64,000 bases of DNA, taken from positions 30,770-94,769 of the forward strand of contig JAIBAT010000104.1 of NCBI GenBank assembly GCA_019695055.1. Direction: 5' to 3'. Below are positions 1 through 8,068 of this stretch, piece by piece (the first letter of the stretch is position 1; each line of letters opens with the position of its first letter). Source of the stretch: Candidatus Sumerlaeaceae bacterium. GTDB lineage: Bacteria > Sumerlaeota > Sumerlaeia > Sumerlaeales > Sumerlaeaceae. The notes beneath the pieces were generated by a model. It was not told the origin of the DNA. It saw nothing but the letters and a program-made list of their open reading frames with translations, and searched no databases. The position numbers were made by a program, and so were the translations under genes.

Positions 1-780
1 TGGATGCACCTCGCGGTAGGCCGCGCAGAATCTGGGTGAGAATCCACCGAAGAGTTGTGTCATGGCCAGGTCGGCCTCGCGATGGCCGTAATAGCAGGCC
101 GGGTCGATCAGTGCAGGCAGGCCGTCGTCGGTTGCAAGGACGTTTCCACCCCAGAGATCCCCGTGTAGCAGGGATGGGGCCTCGGCGGTCGCCTGAAGGA
201 GAGGCGTAACCCGTTCGGCGAATCGGGCGGCTGTCCTTCTATCGGTGGAGTCCATGGCGCGGGCGTTCGTAAGCAGGTTCAGCATGTGATTGAGCCGATG
301 CTCACAAAAGAATTCCGGCCAGGATTTGGATGATGGATTGGGTTGCGGCGTCGGGCCGATGAAGTTGTCGTCTGAGAAACCAAATGTCTGGGAGGTGGCT
401 GAGTGGAGCTTGGCCAGCCCTTGGGCAAGCTGGTCGTCGAATTCGCCGGAACGGGGCGTGACCTTGCCGGTGTTCGCGGCTTCCATCAGGATGAGAGGGG
501 GGCAAAGGTCCGTGGCGTCGGCTACGCCGTAGACTTCGGGGATTCGCAGCGACGTGGCCGGGCGCATGGCCTTCAGGCCGGCTGCTTCACAATGGAACAT
601 GCGTGCGGGGGAGTTCCAGTTCCATTTCAGGAAAGCGAATCGGTCGCTGGAGAAGCGGAGAAGGGTGCCGTTGCTTATGCAGCCGCCCCCGACAGGAAAT
701 GCCTGCACAACCGATTCGTGCTGTCCCCGGTGTGCGGCCATGACGTTCTCGGCCGCACGCCGAAGGGGATCGGGGATCAC
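1..780 (-). CDS. Fructosamine/ketosamine kinase family protein (partial, C-terminus beyond left edge)
   Basis: The frame stays open from a GTG start to the window edge (260 codons) and encodes a fructosamine-3-kinase-type protein. The motif LLHGDLWGGNVL, followed by PALIDPACYYGHREADLAM, is the catalytic loop and metal-binding Asp of this aminoglycoside-phosphotransferase-like fold. Family members are about 290 residues, so only the C-terminal end is missing. They phosphorylate sugar amines formed when glucose or ribose glycates proteins, which promotes repair. The GTG overlaps the stop of the upstream phosphatase gene (GTGA), so the two are probably translationally coupled. An alternative ATG lies at 741. 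The exact sugar-amine substrate cannot be told from sequence. Confidence 0.88.
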   Translation of the reverse strand, partial: MIPDPLRRAAENVMAAHRGQHESVVQAFPVGGGCISNGTLLRFSSDRFAFLKWNWNSPARMFHCEAAGLKAMRPATSLRIPEVYGVADATDLCPPLILMEAANTGKVTPRSGEFDDQLAQGLAKLHSATSQTFGFSDDNFIGPTPQPNPSSKSWPEFFCEHRLNHMLNLLTNARAMDSTDRRTAARFAERVTPLLQATAEAPSLLHGDLWGGNVLATDDGLPALIDPACYYGHREADLAMTQLFGGFSPRFCAAYREVHP

Positions 781-1277
781 GGAAGACGGTGTTGCCCGGC
801 AATTTGATCGAGCAGTGCGTCGCAGGCCTGTTCCACCAGGTCGAGGACCAGTTCGAAGCCCTCCGGGCCTCCATAGTATGGGTCCGGCACAAAATCGTGG
901 CTTGGGTTTTCCATATGCCGCATAAGCAGGGAAACGCGCGCCCGAGCCTCATTTGGCTGGATGCGTTTGATGTCGTGGAAATTGTCGTCGTCCATGGCGA
1001 CGATGTAGTCAAATTCCACGAAGTCGCGCTTATGGATTTGGCGGGCGAAGTGCTCGAATCTGTAACCGCGTTTGGTGCCAGCGGCACGGATTCTTGGGTC
1101 GGATCGATCGCCGGAATGGTAACCAATGGTGCCCGCGCTGTCACAGATAATCCTGTCTGACAGTCCGCGTTGTGCGATGAGATGTTCCATGACTGCCTGC
1201 GCAGCAGGGGAGCGACAGATGTTTCCCATGCAGACGAACAGGACCTTCACGGTCTGGGTTGGGGCGGCTTCGCTCAT
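777..1277 (-). CDS. Low-molecular-weight protein-tyrosine-phosphatase family protein
   Basis: The 166-residue product carries the CX5R phosphate loop near its N-terminus (VCMGNICRSP, Cys16 and Arg22) and the DPYYGG motif with the general-acid Asp near residue 130, so it should be an active cytoplasmic LMW-PTP. The start is the ATG that overlaps the stop of the beta-mannosidase gene (ATGA), and its own stop overlaps the kinase start downstream. Some bacterial LMW-PTP proteins paired with fructosamine kinases are known to dephosphorylate ribulosamine 5-phosphates rather than phosphotyrosine. Coupling to the kinase makes a deglycation role plausible here. Tyrosine-phosphatase activity on polysaccharide kinases is the alternative. 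Confidence 0.92.
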   Translation of the reverse strand: MSEAAPTQTVKVLFVCMGNICRSPAAQAVMEHLIAQRGLSDRIICDSAGTIGYHSGDRSDPRIRAAGTKRGYRFEHFARQIHKRDFVEFDYIVAMDDDNFHDIKRIQPNEARARVSLLMRHMENPSHDFVPDPYYGGPEGFELVLDLVEQACDALLDQIAGQHRLP

Positions 1278-3823
1278 GGCATCCAGGAGGGGCGGGCCTG
1301 ACCGAAGACTGTCAGGGAGTCGGGCCACTTGAAGAACTTGGGTTCCACGAGGAGGACGTCCGCCGTCAACGGGTCGCAAGGCTCCGCGGATGGCGTTCGG
1401 ACTTCGTGATACGGCAGCCCGCTGCGTGTTGCAGCCGAAGCGATATCCCGGGAGATGTCGTCCGAGAGAGATTTTAGTTTGTCGTGGGATGCACCATCCA
1501 GAATTAACCGCGCGGAGAGGCACTGGGTGGTGATGTCCTCGATTCCCCAGTCGGATAGGGGCATGAGGATGGTAGGGGACACGCCGTTGGCCGGTGCCGA
1601 AAGGGGGAAGTTCTGCGTTCCGAGAAGGTCATCGCCAGACAGCGCCAGTCGCACCTCCAGCTGACCATGGATTTCATGGGGTGTGTCATTGATGAGGGTA
1701 AAACCAATCTCACGGGTTGGACGGTCAGCATGTGTTCCGGCAGCAGTTGCGCGCCAGTCCGATGCGGGGTCAAAGGTGCCCACGGTCCGCCCGTTTTCCA
1801 CGAGGTGCCCGGAGAGGAGCACCGGGGCAAAAAAGCGTGAGGCAAACTCGTAGGCCAGTTTCGGCCGGCGATAGAAGTCAATGAGGGACCAGCTTGCGGC
1901 AGGATACGCGTCGTTAAGTTGCCATATCAGCGCCCCTGCGGTGCGGAACTTGCGCCGGCGCCAGTGCTCCACGGCGCGGCGAAGGATCTCGGCCTGGATG
2001 CGCTGGGTGCAGTCGATCCAATCGGGCAGGGATTGGGGCAGAGGATACATGGCCGCCGCGTAACGGATGAGGCGCTCGTTCCCGGAAACCATGCGCTGGT
2101 GGTGAAGCAGTGCTGGCGAATCCAGTGAGTCGGCGCCGGGGGCAAAGGTTTGGATGGTTTCCATGGAGGGGAGGGACTGGAACCCGAATTCGCTGATAAA
2201 ACGGCCCGTGTCCACCAGGTAGGCGTCGGGGGACTGCCAACCGGACCAGCAATCCCAATTGTGGCGGTCGCCGGATGCCATGTCATTGTAGTCGTTGCGG
2301 TCGCGCCCGAAGGGGCTCGACTGCTGGTAGGGTCGGGAGGGATCGAGTTCCTCGGCGAGGTCCTTCAGGACTGAGGACCACAGGGTTTCTCCGATGATCT
2401 TCTTTTCCTCGCCTCGGCGCAATTCCCCACGCTGGTGGAGCCACTCGTTCTCGTTGTTGCCGCACCAAACAAGCACGGAGGGGTGGTTTCTCAGGCGGCG
2501 GATCTGGTACTCGGCTTCGAGTTCCACTTCCTCCACAAACTCGCGGTAAGTGGGGTAGGCTGCGCAGGCAAACATGAAGTCCTGCCACACGAGGATTCCC
2601 AGATCGTCGCAAAGATCGTAGAAGATATCCTTCTCGTAAAGGCCGCCTCCCCAAACGCGAAGGCAATTCATGCCGGCCCTTGCGGCGGCACCGACCAAAT
2701 GCAGGTAATCCTCATCCTGAATCATGCCCGGCAGCATTGAGGCCGGAACCCAGTTGGCTCCCCGGCAAAATACTGGTACACTATTGATCAGCGGAACAAA
2801 CGACTCGCCTTCGGCATCCTTTTGGCGACGAATCTCGGTTTTTCGGAGAGCCGTATTTGTATTGGAAGTAGCCGAAACCGGCTTTCCGGTACGATCCTCG
2901 CCGGAAAGGCTGAACTTGAGTGTGTATCCGGATCGTCGTCCGAGACCGAGGGGCCACCAGAGGCGCGCGTTGCGGATGCGGAAACTCATGCGATGTGTGG
3001 CTGTACCCACGCCCAGCGATACGGGGGCGGTGGCGCGGGCCACGGGCTCGGCGCCGCCAGGTTCCCAGATTTCCCCCACGAGGATGGCTTTGCATTTCCT
3101 GCGTGTGGAAGTGTCAATTTGGATGACGACAGCGGCCCATTCGGTCGTTTCAGCGCCTGGGGCCACGGGAGCCATGTCCCGCACGTAGGCAAAGGCGGAC
3201 TCCAATTCCACAATCCTGCGGTGTTCCAGGCGAGGAGAGGAAAGCAGGGAGGCGCTGCTGAGGCGGTTGGCCCAATCCCAACCGGTGAGGCATTGGGTCC
3301 TGCGGGCAAAGACTCGGGGGGTGTCGAATCCGCTGGGAAGCTGTCCGTGCGCACGCTCCAAGGCGGAGTTTACGAGCTTGGCGGAACGAATGTAGATAAT
3401 CAGTTCGTTGGGACCGGGGATAAGGCATTGGTCAACGAGAAAGCTGCGTTCGCGGAATTGATTCTCGGTGCTGCCAAGTTTTGACCGGTTGAGATAGACT
3501 TCCGCCCAACAGTCCAGATTGTTCAAAACAAGGGAGATACCAACGTCTTCTTCGAGAAAATTTTCAGGAACCTCAAATTGCGCGCGAAACACCCAATCTG
3601 CGTTTTCCACCCAAGCGACTGCTGCGTCGTTAAAGGCAATCATGGGGTCGGGAATTGTGCCGGTGACGTGCAGGAGTGAGAGGATGTCGGAGGGGGCTGC
3701 AATCTCGGTCCATTCCCATGCAGTGGCGTCCTCCACGGGAATCGCTTCGCCGATGGCGCGGTGGGGTTGCTGGCTGATGGCCCACGAAGCGCCCTGCTGG
3801 TCAAGAGTCAGTGCAGGGCTCAT
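1274..3823 (-). CDS. Glycoside hydrolase family 2 beta-mannosidase
   Basis: The 849-residue protein follows the beta-mannosidase plan: a jelly-roll sugar-binding domain (about 1-195), an Ig-like domain (about 205-325), a TIM barrel (about 340-650) and C-terminal beta domains. Visible signatures are NCLRVWGGGLYE, the acid/base Glu458 in CGNNENEW and the nucleophile Glu545 in ISEFGFQSLP. The enzyme should release terminal beta-mannose from oligosaccharides. No clear signal peptide is visible, suggesting a cytoplasmic enzyme acting on imported oligomers. I chose the ATG at 3823; a TTG three codons upstream is also open. Its stop overlaps the LMW-PTP start. The glycosyltransferase genes upstream are on the same strand 101 bp away. 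Confidence 0.9.
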   Translation of the reverse strand: MSPALTLDQQGASWAISQQPHRAIGEAIPVEDATAWEWTEIAAPSDILSLLHVTGTIPDPMIAFNDAAVAWVENADWVFRAQFEVPENFLEEDVGISLVLNNLDCWAEVYLNRSKLGSTENQFRERSFLVDQCLIPGPNELIIYIRSAKLVNSALERAHGQLPSGFDTPRVFARRTQCLTGWDWANRLSSASLLSSPRLEHRRIVELESAFAYVRDMAPVAPGAETTEWAAVVIQIDTSTRRKCKAILVGEIWEPGGAEPVARATAPVSLGVGTATHRMSFRIRNARLWWPLGLGRRSGYTLKFSLSGEDRTGKPVSATSNTNTALRKTEIRRQKDAEGESFVPLINSVPVFCRGANWVPASMLPGMIQDEDYLHLVGAAARAGMNCLRVWGGGLYEKDIFYDLCDDLGILVWQDFMFACAAYPTYREFVEEVELEAEYQIRRLRNHPSVLVWCGNNENEWLHQRGELRRGEEKKIIGETLWSSVLKDLAEELDPSRPYQQSSPFGRDRNDYNDMASGDRHNWDCWSGWQSPDAYLVDTGRFISEFGFQSLPSMETIQTFAPGADSLDSPALLHHQRMVSGNERLIRYAAAMYPLPQSLPDWIDCTQRIQAEILRRAVEHWRRRKFRTAGALIWQLNDAYPAASWSLIDFYRRPKLAYEFASRFFAPVLLSGHLVENGRTVGTFDPASDWRATAAGTHADRPTREIGFTLINDTPHEIHGQLEVRLALSGDDLLGTQNFPLSAPANGVSPTILMPLSDWGIEDITTQCLSARLILDGASHDKLKSLSDDISRDIASAATRSGLPYHEVRTPSAEPCDPLTADVLLVEPKFFKWPDSLTVFGQARPSWMP

Positions 3824-3924
3824 GGTTGACAATCCAGAATCAGGTTTCTCATCATCATGAAGGGGAACACACCGCCTTTAGTGTTGGTTTGTCAATAGCG
3901 ATGTAAGTTCAATAAAGTGAACGG

Positions 3925-5919
3925 CTAAGCAGGTCCGGTTCGTAACCCTTCGACAGCCATCCAATGCTTCATAAGAGCATTGCAAGCTGCCTCCGCGGTA
4001 ACGCACAACATCGTGTAATTGGCCGGGAGACTGGCATGTTCAGCAGCGGTGAGGCCATTTGTTGGGCTAATGATGTGACCGTGCAATTCCTGATCGAAAA
4101 ACGCGCCCCATCGGAGCGGGTTGCTGGGCCCATAGATAGTGAAAGTCGGGGTCCCAATCGACATGGCAATGTGTTTAGGTCCTGAACAGGGGCCAATCGC
4201 CAACGCTGCACTTCCAAGCAAGCTTACCAACTGATTTATATCGGTTTGGCCGCAGAGATTAAAGCAAAGTTTCAGGCTGGCTTTTGTGAGCAGGCCTTCC
4301 AACTCCTTGGTGGTTTCGCGCGAGGTTCCGACAAGCGCCACTGCCAATCCCAAGTCCTGTTCGCAAGTCTGCGCAATGCGAATCCACCGGTCTAATGGCC
4401 AGGTCTTCATAGGTAGTTCCGATTCCATGTGGATGGTTGCAAAGCGCTGCCCAAAGAGGGAAGGAAATCGAGTCTTCAGGTTCGCCTGAATCCCAGGATC
4501 AGGATTCAGCGATGTGGCCTCAATTTGTTTGTTGGAGGGCCAGGGGACGATCAGTTCGGCGAGGTTGAGAATCTCGTGCCGGTCGTAATGCTTGGGGATC
4601 ACCCTGGCGGCGAGGGAGTAGTCGCGGGGGCGGAGAAACCCGACGTCCCCGTCGAAGGTGATGGCTTTCCGGCATAGCATCCCACGCCACAGGTCCGGTG
4701 TGCCGGAATGATAATACGGCACGAAGACCACCTCAGCATCGTTGGCAGACACCTCCACTTCCCGACCTCCAACCAAGGTACTGATATTCGGCGGCAAACC
4801 CTGAAGCAACTCGGGGAACTGCGTCCAGACCTGGATTTTGGCTTGGGGAAATGTGTGGGCGAGTTGGTGAAGGGGAGGGCGCAGAAGAACCGTATCGCCG
4901 ACGAAAGTCGGTGCGGCAATGAGCAGGTGTTCGGGACTTGAGGGGATTGCAAGAGGGGACCGCAATGCATGTCGGACACGGTGAAGAATGCGACCGGCCT
5001 TCTCCCGGGTCACTTGAGTGAGGCCTGCCATTGCAGCGACAACTCCTGTGGGCTGACCAGCGGCTTCGGCATAGGCGCGCTGGCGCTGCGACCATACATG
5101 TGCCTCGACAATTCCAGCGGGGAAACGGGCCAACTTCAAAGGTGAAAGAATCTGCCGAAAGAGAACTGCCCAGCTTTCCCGGGCGGCTTCCTTGGGGGAA
5201 ATGGCACGATGGCCCCTTGTCCAGGCGGCGGCGCCGTCCGCCCGTGCCCGATTCCGTATGTACTCAAGCTGAAATCGGTCCGCCGGAATTCTGTGCATGA
5301 CGGGATTACTGGTAAGCAATCGGGTCCGAATTCCCGCAATGCGCGCCCTTAGCCACCAATCAGCGTCCTCGCGCCCGCCGAGGTAAATCTGCTTCGAGGA
5401 AAACCCGACCTTGGTTTCCGAGAAGGGAATGGTGTCAAAGATCTCCCGGCGAACAGCGAGATTGGCGGTCGCGGGATAGTAATCGGGAAGTCCCGCGAGA
5501 ACGCCTGGTGTTGAAAGGCCCACAGTCCAGGATAGCTCCGGGGTCCACCACCAAGGGTATTCATATTGTTCACCAGGAAGAACAGGCCCGCCAAGCGCAT
5601 CGGCCTCCTTCATGCCACTGCGAATATTGGCAAGCCAATCCGCCGGGGGGAGGCAGTCGTCGTCAATGAAGGCAACGATTTCTCCGTCGCAGGCGCGAAT
5701 CGCTATGTTGCGGGCAGTCGCAAAGTCCGTATCGCTGTCGATTTCGATGGCCTTGATGGGTGGCGGCTGGGATTTGAGCCACTGCCTTGTTCCATCACTT
5801 GATCCAGTATCGGCGATTACAATTTCGTCGCCGAGTTTGAGTTGGGGTTTCAGCGCCGTGATGCAATCTTTTAGCAGGGCCAATCGGTTGCAGGTCAGTA
5901 TGGCAATGCTGGCGTTCAC
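3925..5919 (-). CDS. Bifunctional-looking GT2-GT9 glycosyltransferase fusion
   Basis: The 664-residue protein joins two glycosyltransferases. Residues 1-245 form a GT2 (GT-A) domain with an N-terminal beta strand (SIAILTCNR), the acidic metal-binding segment IDDDC (86-88) and a GREDADWW acceptor-site motif. Residues about 330-650 match GT9/heptosyltransferases, with LIAAPTFVGDTVLLRPPL at the start and the IGPCSGPKHIAMSIGTPT donor-site motif. GT9 enzymes usually add heptose or similar sugars to lipid A-core in the cytoplasm. The GTG start overlaps the stop of the upstream GT2 gene (GTGA). The fusion may make two successive linkages of one surface glycan, but acceptors and donors are unknown. 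Confidence 0.85.
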   Translation of the reverse strand: MNASIAILTCNRLALLKDCITALKPQLKLGDEIVIADTGSSDGTRQWLKSQPPPIKAIEIDSDTDFATARNIAIRACDGEIVAFIDDDCLPPADWLANIRSGMKEADALGGPVLPGEQYEYPWWWTPELSWTVGLSTPGVLAGLPDYYPATANLAVRREIFDTIPFSETKVGFSSKQIYLGGREDADWWLRARIAGIRTRLLTSNPVMHRIPADRFQLEYIRNRARADGAAAWTRGHRAISPKEAARESWAVLFRQILSPLKLARFPAGIVEAHVWSQRQRAYAEAAGQPTGVVAAMAGLTQVTREKAGRILHRVRHALRSPLAIPSSPEHLLIAAPTFVGDTVLLRPPLHQLAHTFPQAKIQVWTQFPELLQGLPPNISTLVGGREVEVSANDAEVVFVPYYHSGTPDLWRGMLCRKAITFDGDVGFLRPRDYSLAARVIPKHYDRHEILNLAELIVPWPSNKQIEATSLNPDPGIQANLKTRFPSLFGQRFATIHMESELPMKTWPLDRWIRIAQTCEQDLGLAVALVGTSRETTKELEGLLTKASLKLCFNLCGQTDINQLVSLLGSAALAIGPCSGPKHIAMSIGTPTFTIYGPSNPLRWGAFFDQELHGHIISPTNGLTAAEHASLPANYTMLCVTAEAACNALMKHWMAVEGLRTGPA

Positions 5920-6884
5920 GGTGTGCCGGATACGGGGCCGTGGTTGGTGAATTGGGAGAGGATGTCACTGTCAGTGACCCTTATCCCGAGACCTAACCGG
6001 CGGGCGCGTTCGAGCGCAATCGTGGAAATGGAACCCATCGCGTGGAGCAAGCCCTTGCCCGTCAATCTTGCCAGACCTTTGGATGCAAGACCCTCCGCGA
6101 GAGCGCGGGGCAAAGTCCCGAGATGTTCCCTAAGAAGTTTCTTCTCGGTGAGGTTAAGCCATAGGAACTGAAAGTAATTCCTTCGGCGTATCATTCCGAT
6201 GTAATCATTGCCGTGGGCGCGCTTCATGGAACCTTCGCCGAGATGGTGGGCAACGGCCCGTGGATTGTAGAGGTTTTGCCAACCGCATTTCAGCGCGAGG
6301 TAGGAGACGTCGTAATCCTCCCAATAGCCCGGTGAAAATATGGGCTGAAATCCTCCAAGACGGAGAAACTCCGTACGGCGAAAAGCGCCTGACCCGCCCT
6401 GAACAAACATCGTGGGGCAGAGGGTGGGGGAGTCCTGAAACATGAGTTCCATGTTTCCGTTTTGCCATCTGGCCGCCATGTTTAGATGATTGGGTTCCTG
6501 GTTGGCCCAATCCACAGTCTTACCGGAAACTCCGAAAACCTTCCCGTCGCTCAGCAGAGGTTCGACCAGCTCGCCAATCATTCCGTGTTGGGGCACCAAG
6601 TCATTATTGAGCAGAACAAGAATGTCCCCCGACGCTTCCCGGGCGGCCGAGTTGACGTTTTCGCCAAAACCAAGGTTTGACGCGCGCCGAATCAGGCGGA
6701 CTGACTTAAAATCCCTCTCGATTACGTCGGGGCTTTTGTCCCTGCTGGCATCGTCCGCAAGAATTAACTCAAAGGAGTGGCCGCTTGCATGGGCGGAGGT
6801 CAGTGTTGCGGCTATGCAACGCGCAATAAAAGCTTCGCCATCCCAGTTTGGAATGACGATGGAAATCCTTGGCGCGGTAGTCAT
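5916..6884 (-). CDS. Family 2 glycosyltransferase (rhamnosyltransferase-like)
   Basis: The 322-residue protein has a GT-A fold GT2 domain: ISIVIPNWDG at the N-terminus, the nucleotide-binding LADDASRD, the metal-binding LLNNDLVP segment (around residue 93) and the GGFQPIFSPGYWEDYDV acceptor/catalytic region. This pattern is typical of rhamnosyl- and related transferases that build O-antigen or exopolysaccharide on the cytoplasmic face. The C-terminal helices (FQFLWLNLTEKKLLREH) could associate with the membrane. It is the first gene of the minus-strand cluster, overlaps the GT2-GT9 gene by 4 bp, and diverges from mutY across about 53 bp. The donor sugar cannot be predicted. Confidence 0.87.
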   Translation of the reverse strand: MTTAPRISIVIPNWDGEAFIARCIAATLTSAHASGHSFELILADDASRDKSPDVIERDFKSVRLIRRASNLGFGENVNSAAREASGDILVLLNNDLVPQHGMIGELVEPLLSDGKVFGVSGKTVDWANQEPNHLNMAARWQNGNMELMFQDSPTLCPTMFVQGGSGAFRRTEFLRLGGFQPIFSPGYWEDYDVSYLALKCGWQNLYNPRAVAHHLGEGSMKRAHGNDYIGMIRRRNYFQFLWLNLTEKKLLREHLGTLPRALAEGLASKGLARLTGKGLLHAMGSISTIALERARRLGLGIRVTDSDILSQFTNHGPVSGTP

Positions 6885-6937
6885 GGCAGTGGTTATGACG
6901 ACGCCAGCTTGGAGTTCAATTCAAACTTTTGATACGA

Positions 6938-8068
6938 ATGTCCCGACATAAGCGTGAATCCCCCCATATTATCGGGGAGATACGCAAGGCGCGCGAATTC
7001 TCAAAGCAACTTGTTCGCTGGTTCCAAAAGCACAAACGACCAATGCCGTGGCGCGAAACGCGCGATCCCTATGCGATCCTCGTGTCGGAGGTCATGTTGC
7101 AGCAGACTACGGTGGCGGCGGTTCGGGGCTATTACGACAGGTTTCTGGCCCAATTCCCAACCATTGCCGACCTTGCAAATGCAAAGGAGGACGAGGTCCT
7201 GTCTGCATGGGCCGGACTGGGATACTACAGGCGCGCGAGGAACTTGCAGGCGGCTGCCTGCGCGGTGATGCAGCGGCATGCTGGCGTTTTTCCAGCCGAC
7301 TTTGAGGAAATTTTAATGCTGCCAGGTGTCGGTCGCTACACTGCCGGCGCGGTCGCCTCTTCGGCATTTGGTCAATCCCGGCCGATCGTGGAGGCCAATT
7401 CGGCGCGGGTTCTTGCCCGTCTGTTTGCCGTGAAGGAGTCCCTAAAGGGAGGCGCAGGACTCAAGGCACTTTGGCAGTACTCCGCGGAATTGCTACCGGA
7501 TCGCAATGCACGCGACCACAACTACGCACTGATGGAACTCGGGTCGCTGGTTTGCACTCCTAAGAATCCGGCGTGCACGGAGTGTCCGGTGCTGACCTAT
7601 TGTGAGGCGCACCGGCTCGATCTTGTCGCACAGATTCCGCGGGTGGAACCCAAACCTGAGAAGATCGCCAGGGCCTTTGCTGGGGCCATTGTAAGGCACG
7701 CCGAAAATGTCCTCATTCGTCGCATTCCAGCGGGGGAGTGGCATGCCGGCCTGTACGAGTTTCCCAAGGTCGAGATCGAGCCGTGGGCTTCGGAGAGCAA
7801 GGGCCAGGACGACTTGAAGAACCACATAAGCCAGGTTGCGGGTCCGGTCAGCAAACTTGAGCGGCTGTCGGACATCCGGTTCACCGTGACGGTGCATTCC
7901 GTGACACTTCGAGTCTTTGATATGAAAGTGTCTCGTCGGCGCTCACCAGCTCCCGGATATTTCTGGCTGCCGGTTTCAGAAATTGAAAAGCTTCCCCTAG
8001 GATCCCCACAGAAAAAAGTCCTTAACCTGTTGAAATCGCCGCCTGAGTGGTTCGAGGTGGAGCCATGA
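6938..8068 (+). CDS. mutY: MutY-family A/G-specific adenine DNA glycosylase
   Basis: This is a helix-hairpin-helix-GPD glycosylase with the MutY layout. It has a SEVMLQQT motif with the conserved Glu51, the hairpin LPGVGRYTAG (about 128-137), a 4Fe-4S loop with Cys206, Cys213, Cys216 and Cys222 (CX6CX2CX5C), and a C-terminal NUDIX-like domain from about 245. It would remove adenine mispaired with 8-oxoguanine. At the position of the catalytic Asp (DGNV in E. coli) the sequence reads VEANSARV, so Glu152 replaces Asp. I chose the ATG at 6938; a TTG three codons earlier is possible. The stop overlaps the hprK ATG by four bases. Confidence 0.9.
   Translation: MSRHKRESPHIIGEIRKAREFSKQLVRWFQKHKRPMPWRETRDPYAILVSEVMLQQTTVAAVRGYYDRFLAQFPTIADLANAKEDEVLSAWAGLGYYRRARNLQAAACAVMQRHAGVFPADFEEILMLPGVGRYTAGAVASSAFGQSRPIVEANSARVLARLFAVKESLKGGAGLKALWQYSAELLPDRNARDHNYALMELGSLVCTPKNPACTECPVLTYCEAHRLDLVAQIPRVEPKPEKIARAFAGAIVRHAENVLIRRIPAGEWHAGLYEFPKVEIEPWASESKGQDDLKNHISQVAGPVSKLERLSDIRFTVTVHSVTLRVFDMKVSRRRSPAPGYFWLPVSEIEKLPLGSPQKKVLNLLKSPPEWFEVEP

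Noticed and set aside
3833..3924. TTGACA-like word as a promoter for the mannosidase gene
   Set aside because: A TTGACA occurs on the minus strand, but no acceptable -10 hexamer lies at 16-18 bp, and the gene may be read from the upstream glycosyltransferase genes.
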